DNA of 47,295 nucleotides from UBA6821 sp044236545 (GTDB lineage: Bacteria; Verrucomicrobiota; Verrucomicrobiia; Chthoniobacterales; UBA6821). Of the stretch, positions 8,290-16,179 are shown piece after piece. How positions within the stretch are numbered: the stretch's first letter is position 1; every line of letters begins with the position of its first letter. The position numbers and the translations under genes are program-made. The stretch is taken from contig JBIIGI010000009.1 of assembly GCA_044236545.1 (NCBI GenBank), positions 1-47,295 on the forward strand, in the 5' to 3' direction. The notes below the pieces were generated by a model, which saw only the letters and a program-made list of their open reading frames with translations, did not search any database and had not been told where the DNA came from.

Positions 8290-9606
8290 CTAGATCGAGA
8301 AGTCCTTGTACTCTGGACGGGCGATCTCGGTCGGGGGAAGAAGCATCCCCGCCGCAACCGTGGCGTTGGTGCCAGGTTCAATCAGAATGAAGGATCCGGT
8401 GAGACGATTGCTCGCGTAGCCGTCGTAGATGAGCGGCTTGGCTGTCCTGAGGCGGATCTCGCCGAGGTCGTTCATCGCGAGTTCGGCGATGCCATCCTCC
8501 TTGTCGAGTGTGGAGATATTGATCCGGTGGTCGATGGAGGTCACAGCCGCCTTCACGGTCTGCGTGGTATGCTTGAGGAGATACTGCTTGCCCGGGGTGA
8601 GGGGGCGGGGATTCATCCAGCAGATCTTGGCATGAAGTTCCGAGGAGGCTCCCGGAAGATCCTCCGAATCGACGATCACGTCGCCGCGGCTGATGTCGAG
8701 ATCGTGCTCCAGGACCAGTGTCACCGACTGCGGGCTGAAGGCCTCCTCAAGCGGGCCGTCTAGGGTCCAGATCTGTTTCACCGTCGAGCTGAAGCCGCTC
8801 GGCAGGACAGTCACCTTCTGCCCGACCTTCACGATGCCGCCGGAGATCTGTCCGCTTAGACCGCGGAAGTCGTGGAGCGCGTGATCGGTGGGGTTGTTCG
8901 GGCGGTTCACCCACTGGACGGGCATCCGGAAATTGGAGAGGTTCCAGTCGCTGGCGATGTGGACGGTCTCCAGATGTCCGAGCAGCGTGGGGCCCGCATA
9001 CCAGGGGGTGTTCGTCGAGTGGGTGACGATGTTGTCGCCGTTGAGGGCGCTCACCGGGATGAACTGCACGTCCTTGATGTCGAGACGCGGGAGGAACTCA
9101 TCGAACTGTTCCTTGATCTCAAGGAATCGTTCCTCGCTCCAGTCGACCAGATCCATCTTGTTGATGGCAACAACGAGGTGCGGGATGCGGAGCAGGGAGG
9201 CGATGATGGAATGGCGACGGCTCTGCTCGATGACTCCCTGGCGCGCATCGACCAGGATGATCGAGAGGTTGGCCGTCGAGGCACCGGTCACCATGTTGCG
9301 AGTGTACTGAACGTGGCCGGGCGTGTCGGCGATGATGAACTTCCGGTGAGGGGTCGCGAAGTAGCGGTAGGCCACGTCGATGGTGATCCCCTGTTCACGT
9401 TCGGCTCTGAGGCCGTCGGTGAGATTGGCGAGATTGATCTGTCCGCCGCCCGTGATGTCTGCGGAGCGCTCAAGGGCCTCGATCTGATCCTCCATGAGGG
9501 ATTTGGAGTCGTAGAGGAGGCGGCCGATCAGGGTCGACTTGCCGTCATCGACGGACCCGCAGGTATTGAAGCGGAGTAGGTCGACGGGATGGGAAATGGC
9601 GGGCAT
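8290..9606 (-). CDS. cysN: Sulfate adenylyltransferase subunit 1 (CysN GTPase)
   Basis: 438 residues. The GTPase motifs are GSVDDGKST (17-25), DTPGH (94-98) and NKMD (149-152), followed by EF-Tu-like beta-barrel domains. CysN hydrolyses GTP to drive formation of adenosine 5'-phosphosulfate by CysD. The length matches stand-alone CysN; there is no C-terminal APS-kinase (CysC) fusion. It follows cysD, but 140 bases of repeat words (9610-9752) lie between, longer than expected for this tightly coupled pair. Confidence 0.96.
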   Translation of the reverse strand: MPAISHPVDLLRFNTCGSVDDGKSTLIGRLLYDSKSLMEDQIEALERSADITGGGQINLANLTDGLRAEREQGITIDVAYRYFATPHRKFIIADTPGHVQYTRNMVTGASTANLSIILVDARQGVIEQSRRHSIIASLLRIPHLVVAINKMDLVDWSEERFLEIKEQFDEFLPRLDIKDVQFIPVSALNGDNIVTHSTNTPWYAGPTLLGHLETVHIASDWNLSNFRMPVQWVNRPNNPTDHALHDFRGLSGQISGGIVKVGQKVTVLPSGFSSTVKQIWTLDGPLEEAFSPQSVTLVLEHDLDISRGDVIVDSEDLPGASSELHAKICWMNPRPLTPGKQYLLKHTTQTVKAAVTSIDHRINISTLDKEDGIAELAMNDLGEIRLRTAKPLIYDGYASNRLTGSFILIEPGTNATVAAGMLLPPTEIARPEYKDFSI

Positions 9607-9609
9607 GGT

Positions 9610-9752
9610 GGAAAAGTGGGAATGTTAAAAGGGTTAGAACGTTAAAAAGTTAGAAGGGTGAAAAGGTGAAAGGGTGAAGGTATGCTAAGGGTTCGGATTC
9701 AGTCTCCCCATTGTAACATTTTTCACCTTTCACGTTTTAACCTCCGTTAAAA
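9610..9752. repeat. Word-repeat block with inverted halves, no gene
   Basis: Between cysD and cysN the left half (9610-9680) consists of words such as GTTAGAACGTTAAAAAG and GGTGAAAGGGTGAAGG. The right half (9712-9752) carries the same words inverted (CACCTTTCACGTTTTAACC). The middle 30 bases are unrelated. It looks like a gene-less version of the arrangement around the four-helix-bundle gene at 10698-11153. The right end touches the cysD stop codon. Confidence 0.6.
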
Positions 9753-10649
9753 ATACCCGGCCTTCTTGCGATCCTCCATCGCCGCCTCGGAGACGCGGTC
9801 GTCGGCACGGGAACCGCGTTCCGTCACGCGGGCGGCGGCGATCTCGGCGATGATGTCGTCGCAGTTGGCGGCGGGTGATTCGACACATCCGGTGCTGATG
9901 ATGTCGCCGATAGTCCGGACGCGGACGATCATCTCCTTCACTTCCTCGTTGGCCTTTGCCGGCATGAGGTCGGTGTCGGGAACCCACTGGCCTCCGCGTC
10001 GGACGCAGCGTCGCTTGTGGCTGAAGTAAATGGAGGGCACCTCGAGCTTCTCGCGTTTGATGTATTCCCAGACATCCATCTCGGTCCAGTTGGAGAGGGG
10101 GAAGACGCGCATGTTCTCACCGGGATTGAGCCGGCCGTTGTAGAGGTTCCAGATCTCCGGACGCTGGTTCTTGGGATCCCACTGGCCGAAGCTGTCGCGG
10201 AAGCTGAAGAAGCGCTCCTTGGCCCGGGCCTTCTCCTCGTCGCGGCGGGCTCCGCCGATGCAGCAATCGAAACGGAACTCCTCAATGGCTCCAAGAAGGA
10301 CGGGGATCTGGAGCTGGTTGCGGCTGACCTGGCCGGGAGCCTGGACGGCGGTTCCTTTCTCAAGGGCCTCGTCAACCGTGCGGACGATGAGCTTGGCATT
10401 GAGTTCCTTGGCGCGACGGTCGCGGAACTCGAGCAACTCTGGGAATTCATGGCCGGTCGCTACATTGAGGAAAGGCATCGGAATATCCGAGGGACGAAAG
10501 GCCTTCTCGGCGAGGCGGAGCAGGCAGATCGAGTCCTTGCCGCCGGAGAAGAGGATGGCGGGACGCTCGAACTCCGAAGCCACCTCACGCATGATGTGGA
10601 TCGCTTCGGTTTCGAGATAGTCCAAGTGATCGAGATGGTAGCTTTTCAT
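9747..10649 (-). CDS. cysD: Sulfate adenylyltransferase subunit 2 (CysD)
   Basis: 300 residues, the usual length. It belongs to the ATP-pyrophosphatase superfamily, with PP-loop SGGKDS at 35-40. The arginine-rich loop CIGGARRDEEKARAKER and the conserved C-terminal tail MEDRKKAGYF are also present. With CysN it makes adenosine 5'-phosphosulfate from sulfate and ATP in the cytoplasm. The natural C-terminus appears intact although repeat words start right after the stop. Confidence 0.97.
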   Translation of the reverse strand: MKSYHLDHLDYLETEAIHIMREVASEFERPAILFSGGKDSICLLRLAEKAFRPSDIPMPFLNVATGHEFPELLEFRDRRAKELNAKLIVRTVDEALEKGTAVQAPGQVSRNQLQIPVLLGAIEEFRFDCCIGGARRDEEKARAKERFFSFRDSFGQWDPKNQRPEIWNLYNGRLNPGENMRVFPLSNWTEMDVWEYIKREKLEVPSIYFSHKRRCVRRGGQWVPDTDLMPAKANEEVKEMIVRVRTIGDIISTGCVESPAANCDDIIAEIAAARVTERGSRADDRVSEAAMEDRKKAGYF

Positions 10650-10695
10650 GAGGTAAGGTTAAAAAGTTAGAACGTTAAAAAAGTGAAAGGTGGGG
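10650..10695. repeat. Word repeat, left flank of four-helix-bundle gene
   Basis: Reads AAGGTTAAAAAGTTAGAACG followed by TTAAAAAAGTGAAAGG on the plus strand. The same words occur in opposite orientation on the other side of the gene (11155-11195) and in the block at 9610-9752. It fills the whole gap between the cysD start and the stop of the four-helix-bundle gene. Confidence 0.6.
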
Positions 10696-10697
10696 CA

Positions 10698-11153
10698 TTA
10701 GGAATCCAATGCCGATGGAAACTCCTGAACACGGTCAGACTCATTGATCCGGCCGCGAAGGTATCGGATATATCCGTTCAGGATGTTGTGAACAGCCCAA
10801 GCCTGGGCTTTCAATGCAGCGACTTCTTCTGTTTTCTGATAGGATTCATCGTCACAGACGTTCAGTTGATCGATCAACTCTTCCAGTGATCCCCTTGAGT
10901 TCAACATGAACTTGATCTGATCAGGAAAATGATAACGACCATGCCCCTCAGCAATATTGCTGGTGAGCGAAACGGCCGCCCTGCGCATCTGGTTGGCCAA
11001 GCCGAATTTCTCACATTCGGGTAGTGCCCTGGTCAGCTTATAGATGTCCTTACGGAACGTCCTTGCCTGCCGGTAAACCTCAAGATTCTCAAAAGTTCGA
11101 AAGATACTCGTCGGAGTATTATCCGTGGAAATCTGTCGTTTCGAGGAGGGCAT
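10698..11153 (-). CDS. Four-helix bundle protein (S23 / 23S rRNA-IVS family)
   Basis: 151 residues. Residues 18-135 match the four-helix-bundle family known from intervening sequences in 23S rRNA: FRTFENLEVYRQARTFRKDI, then LANQMRRAAVSLTSNIAEGHGR (55-76), then a third and fourth helix with SLEELIDQL. The tail after about 135 is variable. The cellular role of the family is unknown; members often sit in variable or mobile positions. Here the gene interrupts the cysH-cysD order and is bounded on both sides by inverted word repeats, which suggests it arrived as a cassette. It has no evident role in sulfur metabolism. Confidence 0.85.
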   Translation of the reverse strand: MPSSKRQISTDNTPTSIFRTFENLEVYRQARTFRKDIYKLTRALPECEKFGLANQMRRAAVSLTSNIAEGHGRYHFPDQIKFMLNSRGSLEELIDQLNVCDDESYQKTEEVAALKAQAWAVHNILNGYIRYLRGRINESDRVQEFPSALDS

Positions 11154-11154
11154 G

Positions 11155-11195
11155 ACGTTTTAACGCTTTAACCTTTTAACGCTTCAACCTTTTCC
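11155..11195. repeat. Word repeat, right flank of four-helix-bundle gene
   Basis: Plus strand reads CGTTTTAACGCTTTAACC then TTTTAACGCTTCAACC, the inverse of the words at 10650-10695. It covers the gap before the four-helix-bundle start and runs into the cysH gene, encoding its last residues (KVEALKG) and stop codon. Confidence 0.6.
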
Positions 11196-11848
11196 CCTCC
11201 CCAACTCGCATGCAGGCCGCATTCGCGTTTTTCGTCGGCCTTGGCCGGATCGAAGTAGTCCCACTCGTTGGGCAGCTTGTTCTCCGCGAGATAGGCTTCC
11301 ATTTCCGCGTCAGAGAAATAAAAGACGGGGCTGATCTTGAGGGAGCCGAAGTTGGCGTCCGCTGAGACGATGTCGAGTTCCGCGCGGTTCGGGTTCTGCA
11401 CCTTCCGGAGCGCAGTGATCCAGACGGCGGGAGCCAGTTCCCTCATGCCGCGCTGGAATGGTTCCAACTTCATGACGGCGCTGAATTTCTTCAGCCCTTC
11501 CTCATCTTCGGGCGTCGGGATCGGCCCATCGATCTCATCGCGGTGAGCGGGTGTGATCTTCGGAAGGTAAGCCTTGAGGTTCAGTCCGAGGAGTTTTTTG
11601 AGTTCCTCAGCGTGGCGGTAGGTCGCGGGCCGGTTGTAGCCGTGATCCACCCAGAGGACGGGGATATCGGCTTTGGTCTGAGTAGCCAGATGGAGGACAA
11701 CCGCCTCAAACGGACGGAAGTTCGTCGAGACGATGATGGGGCCGCCGAGTTTTGCGGCGAGTTCCAGCGCCCAGCGCGTGATCTCCAGCGGCGATTTACC
11801 GCGGAGTTCCGCGTTCCAAGCCGCAAGTTGTTCTTGTGAAGCCGCCAC
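11168..11848 (-). CDS. cysH: Phosphoadenylylsulfate reductase (CysH)
   Basis: 226 residues. The PP-loop-like substrate site is around IIVSTNFRPFEAV (38-50), and the C-terminal redox motif is KRECGLH with Cys 210, the catalytic cysteine. The paired cysteine motifs that bind a 4Fe-4S cluster in APS reductases are absent (the corresponding stretch reads LRKVQNPNR). Thus the sequence favours the thioredoxin-dependent PAPS type, which would need an APS kinase encoded elsewhere. It is ten bases downstream of cysI. The last eight residues come from repeat words, so the natural C-terminus has probably been replaced. Confidence 0.93.
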   Translation of the reverse strand: MAASQEQLAAWNAELRGKSPLEITRWALELAAKLGGPIIVSTNFRPFEAVVLHLATQTKADIPVLWVDHGYNRPATYRHAEELKKLLGLNLKAYLPKITPAHRDEIDGPIPTPEDEEGLKKFSAVMKLEPFQRGMRELAPAVWITALRKVQNPNRAELDIVSADANFGSLKISPVFYFSDAEMEAYLAENKLPNEWDYFDPAKADEKRECGLHASWGGEKVEALKG

Positions 11849-11858
11849 GGTCCTAAAA

Positions 11859-13571
11859 TCAGGCGACCTGTGTACCCACGCTGTGGAAGGTGGCGTCGGC
11901 CGGCAGGATCTCCCTGTCGCAGAAGTCGCCGAAGCCTTCGTTATCCTGTCGCTCCTTGGCGTAGCGCTTGATGATCGGGTCCAGCCGGGTCACGGCGTCG
12001 TCGATCGTTATGCTGGGCGAGAAGAGGCGGTTGAGCCGGGTGCCGTTGTACTTCGCCCCGAGGTAGAGCGCGTACTTGCCGGGGGCCTTGCCCACGAAGC
12101 CGATCTCTGCGAGGTAGGGGCGGCAGCAGCCGTTGGGGCATCCCGTGATGCGGAGACTGATCGCGTCATCGCGCAGGCCGGCCTCGTCAAGGACGGTCTC
12201 GAACTTTCCGAGGATGGAGGGGAGGTCGCGCTCGCTCTCCGCCAGCGCAAGGCCGCATGTCGGTAGAGCCACGCACGAGAGGGCGTTGAGGCGGAGACCG
12301 GAGCGGTCATTCTCATGCGAAAGACCATGCTTATTGAGGATGGCATTGATCTCGGCCTTCTTGGCCGTCGAAACGCCGGAGATGGTCACGTTCTGGGATG
12401 GGGTCAGACGGAAGTCTCCCTCGTGGATCTCGGCAATCTCGCGCAGGGCGGTCTTCATCGTCCAGCCCGGGGTGTCCTTGATACGGCCGCTCAGGATGTG
12501 GAGACCGTAGAACCAGGTTCCGTCGGTGCATTCGTGCCAGCCGAAGGGATCCTCGATCGTGGTGAAGTGGAAAGGACGCGCCGGCTCAAGTTGGAAGCTG
12601 ATGCGTTTCTGCACTTCGCCGCGGAACCACTCGATGCCGCGGTCCTGGATCGTGTACTTGAGGCGGGCATGCTTGCGGTTGGTCCGGTCGCCGAAATCGC
12701 GCTGAGTGGTGAGGACGGCGGCGCCGACCTCGTTCACCTTGTCGGGCGGGATGAAGCCGAGAAGATCAGCCAGACGGGGGAAGGTCTCGGCGTTGCCGTG
12801 GCTCATGCCGAGTCCGCCGCCAACGGTCACGTTGTATCCCGCGAGTTTCCCGTTTTCGACGATCGCGATGTAACCGAGGTCCTGGGAGAAGACATCGACA
12901 TCGTTGGAGGGGGGGATGGCGAAGCCTGTCTTGAATTTGCGCGGGAGGTAGGTGTCGCCGTAAATCGGCTCGGATTCGGGTTCCCCTCCGGCCACCAGTT
13001 CCTCGTCGAGGAAGATCTCATGGTAGGCGCGCGTCCTGGGGAGGGCATAGTTGCTCCAACCCGCTGCATGCTCGTAGACTTGCTGGAGGATTTCCGAGCG
13101 CTCGGGATTCGGCGGGGCCATCACGTTGCGGTTCACGTCGCCGCAGGCCGCGATCGAGTCGAGCAGGGCTTGATTCATCCCCTTGATGAGTTTCTTGATG
13201 TTCCCCTTGACCACCCCGTGGAACTGGAAGGTCTGCCGGGTGGTGAGGCGCAGGGAAGGGGATGCAATGTCGTCGGCGAGTTTGTCGAGGACGAGCCACT
13301 GCTTGGCCGTGGCCTTTCCACCGGCCAGGCGGACGCGGCACATGAAGGCGAAGGCCTTCTCTTTTCCTTCCTTCTTGAGGCCATTGCGCAGGTCTCGGTC
13401 ATCCTGCATGTAGAGGCCGTGGAACTTGGAGAGTTGGTTGCTCTCCTCGGAAATGTTCCCCGTGGAAGTGTCGGCCAGATCGGTGGCGATGTTTCCGCGG
13501 AGATGGCGCGAGTTGATCTTCATTCCCTCGTTGGCGGCGAGGGGCTTGGAAGTGGTGTTGTCGGTGCTCAT
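11859..13571 (-). CDS. cysI: Sulfite reductase hemoprotein subunit (CysI)
   Basis: 570 residues, the usual length. Two ferredoxin-like sulfite/nitrite reductase repeats are present. The siroheme/4Fe-4S ligands are Cys 433 and Cys 439 (CVALPTC) and Cys 478 and Cys 482 (CPNGC), and an earlier RLTTRQTFQFHG motif lies near residue 115. The enzyme reduces sulfite to sulfide in the cytoplasm. It is the first gene of the cys operon. No flavoprotein subunit (CysJ) is in the window, so electrons come from a partner encoded elsewhere or from ferredoxin. ATG 13571 is used; Met 17 is a possible internal start. The leader contains two perfect inverted repeats. Confidence 0.96.
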   Translation of the reverse strand: MSTDNTTSKPLAANEGMKINSRHLRGNIATDLADTSTGNISEESNQLSKFHGLYMQDDRDLRNGLKKEGKEKAFAFMCRVRLAGGKATAKQWLVLDKLADDIASPSLRLTTRQTFQFHGVVKGNIKKLIKGMNQALLDSIAACGDVNRNVMAPPNPERSEILQQVYEHAAGWSNYALPRTRAYHEIFLDEELVAGGEPESEPIYGDTYLPRKFKTGFAIPPSNDVDVFSQDLGYIAIVENGKLAGYNVTVGGGLGMSHGNAETFPRLADLLGFIPPDKVNEVGAAVLTTQRDFGDRTNRKHARLKYTIQDRGIEWFRGEVQKRISFQLEPARPFHFTTIEDPFGWHECTDGTWFYGLHILSGRIKDTPGWTMKTALREIAEIHEGDFRLTPSQNVTISGVSTAKKAEINAILNKHGLSHENDRSGLRLNALSCVALPTCGLALAESERDLPSILGKFETVLDEAGLRDDAISLRITGCPNGCCRPYLAEIGFVGKAPGKYALYLGAKYNGTRLNRLFSPSITIDDAVTRLDPIIKRYAKERQDNEGFGDFCDREILPADATFHSVGTQVA

Positions 13572-13594
13572 GGGTGTGTTGATGAAGGGGTGGG

Positions 13595-13612
13595 GTTAAG
13601 TGGTTTCTTAAC
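13595..13612 (-). promoter_or_regulatory. Perfect inverted repeat in the cysI leader
   Basis: GTTAAG and CTTAAC with a six-base loop lie 24 bases upstream of the cysI start codon. It could be an operator or a small leader hairpin. It has no T-tract, so it is not a terminator. Function is unknown. Confidence 0.3.
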
Positions 13613-13766
13613 AAGAAAAGACGACTAAATGGATCGATGGAAAATGGTTTTGTGTGTCTTTCGGTTTAGGCAAACGTGCGAATCTAGTGCTTATTTATAA
13701 GTTCAGCCAAACATTCTATCAGAAGCTAACGCCCCCGCGAGAAAAATCAGCAATATATGAAACGTA

Positions 13767-13787
13767 AAACGATCGTTCAGATCGTTT
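13767..13787 (-). promoter_or_regulatory. Dyad AAACGATC-N5-GATCGTTT upstream of cysI
   Basis: A perfect 8-base inverted repeat with a 5-base centre, about 195 bases upstream of cysI in an AT-rich stretch. The left arm and the spacing recur in the porin promoter (8208-8228). This is a candidate binding site for a regulator of sulfur genes; the protein is unknown. The rest of 13613-13829 shows AT-rich promoter-like sequence but no gene. Confidence 0.45.
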
Positions 13788-13829
13788 ATAAAAAGGCATG
13801 AAACTTTTACATTCCCCACAATCTCACCC

Positions 13830-13863
13830 GATCCCGATAGCCTATTCCCGATTTCCCATTACC
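13830..13863. repeat. Word repeat, left direct copy beside recombinase gene
   Basis: Contains CCCGATAGCCTATTCC (13833-13848), identical over 16 bases to 14911-14926, then CGATTTCCCATTACC. It sits immediately after the stop codon of the tyrosine recombinase gene. Confidence 0.6.
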
Positions 13864-13868
13864 AGCTT

Positions 13869-14813
13869 TTACGCGCGCGGATGAGCTGCGTCATAGGCCT
13901 TCTTCATGCGCTCGGTGGTCACGTGGGTATAGATCTGCGTGGTGGCGAGACTGGCGTGTCCGAGAAGTGACTGCACGCTGCGGAGGTCGGCCCCATTGTC
14001 AAGCAGATGGGTCGCGAAGGAATGCCTGAGCTTGTGGGGGCTGAGCGTTGAGGGCAGGCCAGCTTCACGGACGTAGTTTTTGAGCAGCAGCCAGATCGAG
14101 CGGTGACCGAGGCGGCCGTGGCTTTTGTTGATGAAGAGAGGACCCGACGTGATGCCCGCCTGATGCCGGTAGCGGGAGAGGGCCTCGAGAGCGAGTGATC
14201 CGACGGGCACGATCCGCTCCCTGGAGCCCTTTCCCATGACCCGTACGGTTTCCCCAATCGGATCGAGGTCCTTGGCATCCAGGGCGGCCAGTTCCGCAAG
14301 GCGCAGGCCCGAAGAGTAGAAGAGTTCGAGGATCGCAGCATCGCGGGAGCCCATCCAGGAAGGGGCCTGTTTTGTCTTCTCCCTTGCGACAGGTTTTTCG
14401 AGAAGGGTTGTCACCTGGGGAACCGTGAGGAACTGTGGAAGCGATTTCTCAAGTTTTGGGAGCGAGACAAGCTTCAGGACATTCGCGGGGACGATGTTCA
14501 GTTCGGCAAGATGATTGAAGAAACTGCGGAGGGCCGCGAAATGAAGCCTGATAGTGGCTCGCGAGCGGTTCTGCTTCATCAATTCAAGAAGCCAGGATCG
14601 GAAGTCATCGGCGGTTGCTTCCGTCCAGGAAAGTCCGGGGCGGAAGGCGCGGAACTTTCCAAGGGCCTGCCGGTAGGCCCGAAGCGTCTGGGGTGAGTAA
14701 TTCTTTCCATCCCCGAGATGTGCTAGGAACTCTTCGGCGAGCTGGTCGGCCTCATTCTCACCGGGAATGGATCCTCTATTTGCGCCACGGGTGCTCATTT
14801 CGATACGGATCAT
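13869..14813 (-). CDS. Tyrosine recombinase (XerC/XerD-like)
   Basis: 314 residues. An N-terminal SAM-like core-binding domain (about 22-105) is followed by a catalytic domain with all active residues: Arg 171 in SGLRLAEL, Lys 195 in GKGSRER, His 260 and Arg 263 in HKLRH, His 286 in LLGHASL and nucleophile Tyr 295 in TQIYTHV. Length and motifs fit chromosomal XerC/D that resolve dimers at dif. It stands alone, without the second Xer or other usual neighbours. ATG 14813 is used; ATG 14798 is equally possible and neither has a strong ribosome site. Direct word repeats flank the gene. Confidence 0.9.
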   Translation of the reverse strand: MIRIEMSTRGANRGSIPGENEADQLAEEFLAHLGDGKNYSPQTLRAYRQALGKFRAFRPGLSWTEATADDFRSWLLELMKQNRSRATIRLHFAALRSFFNHLAELNIVPANVLKLVSLPKLEKSLPQFLTVPQVTTLLEKPVAREKTKQAPSWMGSRDAAILELFYSSGLRLAELAALDAKDLDPIGETVRVMGKGSRERIVPVGSLALEALSRYRHQAGITSGPLFINKSHGRLGHRSIWLLLKNYVREAGLPSTLSPHKLRHSFATHLLDNGADLRSVQSLLGHASLATTQIYTHVTTERMKKAYDAAHPRA

Positions 14814-14906
14814 AGTATGCCATGGAGAACGTGGAAGAATCCAAATAGGTTATGGGGTTGAGTTGATCAGGGCGGCAGGATTTAGAATGATGGATTCTTC
14901 CCACCG

Positions 14907-14990
14907 GATTCCCGATAGCCTATTCCTGATTCCCCTCTCCCTATCCGCCGAATCTTATGTCCGTTGGCCCATTACCTATTTCCGATTCCC
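14907..14990. repeat. Word repeats upstream of recombinase and into the glycosyltransferase
   Basis: The first part (14907-14935) repeats CCCGATAGCCTATTCC from the other side of the recombinase gene in the same orientation. The second part (14968-14990) reads CCCATTACCTATTTCCGATT, made of the same words, and lies inside the first codons of the next gene. Confidence 0.55.
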
Positions 14991-16153
14991 GGTTTACCAT
15001 CGGATTTCTGCGCCGGGGCTATTCCGCGACCGGGGGGGTCGAGGCCTATCTCACCAGACTGGCCGAGGGTCTCAGGGGGAAGGGGCATCGTGTCATCCTG
15101 TTGGGAACAAATGACTGGCCTGAAGAGGCCTGGCCTGGCGGGGAGATCCTGCGATGCCCTGCCCGACCATTCTCTTCCTATGTCCGGGAGGTGACCCGAC
15201 TCAGGGAGTCGGGAGCCGTTTCCTTCGACCTTATTCTCTCCGTGGAGAAGGTTCCCGGCTGCGATCTCTACCGCACGGACGAGGGAGTTCATCTGGCATG
15301 GATGAGGCAGCGGGGCAGGTTTCTCTCCCCGTGGGGCTCCTGGCTTCAATGGTGTATGCCGAAGCACCGTGAGAAACTTGCTTTGGAAAAACAGATCTAT
15401 AGGGGCTGCGCCACGCGACGGGTGATCTCGCTCTCCGAAAAGATCAGCCGCGATATCGTTGAACTCTACGGCTATCCTGAGGAGCAGATCACCATGATCA
15501 GGAATGGTGTTCCGGCAAGCGGCATTCCGGGGGATCGTGCAAGGGAGGAAGCCCGTCGTGAGCTTGGGCTCTCCCCGGACGAGAAGTGCATCATCTTTGT
15601 GGGGACGGGATGGGAAAGGAAGGGACTCCGATTTGCGATTCGCGCCGTGGAAGCCCTTGTGATGGAGGAGAAGCAAAACGACTGCCCCGATCCGGGAAGG
15701 AAGATCACGCTCCTTGTGGCGGGCAAGGGGCCGGCCCGCAGGTACGCATCCCATGTCACCCGCTTCCTGGGACCGGTAGGTGAGATGGGGAAGGTCTACG
15801 CCGCCGCGGACCTCCTGATCTCACCGACCATCTTCGACCCCTTCTCACTTGCCGCTGTTGAAGCGATGAGTGCGGGGGTTCCGGTCATCATAAGCGCTGC
15901 GGCTGGGGTTTCCGAAATCATGACCCCGGGCGTCCATGGTGAAGTGATCGCGGAGCCAGACGATGTCCGGGGTTTCACAAGTGCGCTGCGCAAGTGGCTG
16001 GGGATCATCGGGGATCCGGAACGCGGGGCCCGCGCGCGTTCGGACTGCGCCATGCTCGGAGCGGAGCACTCCCTGGAGCGGAATCTTACGGAAACCCTGG
16101 CTGTGATCGGGCGGGTGATGAACGAGAAGCAGGAACTCCGCACCTCTTCATAA
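14957..16153 (+). CDS. GT4-family glycosyltransferase
   Basis: 398 residues in the GT-B fold. The N-terminal domain has the glycine-rich acceptor/donor loop GYSATGGVEAYLTRLAEGLRG (about 21-41). The C-terminal domain has IRNGV, FVGTGWERKGL and the donor-sugar motif FDPFSLAAVEAMSAG with GVPVI. This resembles WaaG-type transferases acting on lipopolysaccharide core or other surface glycans; donor and acceptor are not known. The natural family start would be close to TIGFLRRG, but no start codon lies there. The first 14 residues come from repeat words (14968-14990), so ATG 14957 seems to have been recruited from the repeat. Confidence 0.88.
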   Translation: MSVGPLPISDSRFTIGFLRRGYSATGGVEAYLTRLAEGLRGKGHRVILLGTNDWPEEAWPGGEILRCPARPFSSYVREVTRLRESGAVSFDLILSVEKVPGCDLYRTDEGVHLAWMRQRGRFLSPWGSWLQWCMPKHREKLALEKQIYRGCATRRVISLSEKISRDIVELYGYPEEQITMIRNGVPASGIPGDRAREEARRELGLSPDEKCIIFVGTGWERKGLRFAIRAVEALVMEEKQNDCPDPGRKITLLVAGKGPARRYASHVTRFLGPVGEMGKVYAAADLLISPTIFDPFSLAAVEAMSAGVPVIISAAAGVSEIMTPGVHGEVIAEPDDVRGFTSALRKWLGIIGDPERGARARSDCAMLGAEHSLERNLTETLAVIGRVMNEKQELRTSS

Positions 16154-16179
16154 CGGCATGATCCCCGGTTGCGCGATCC

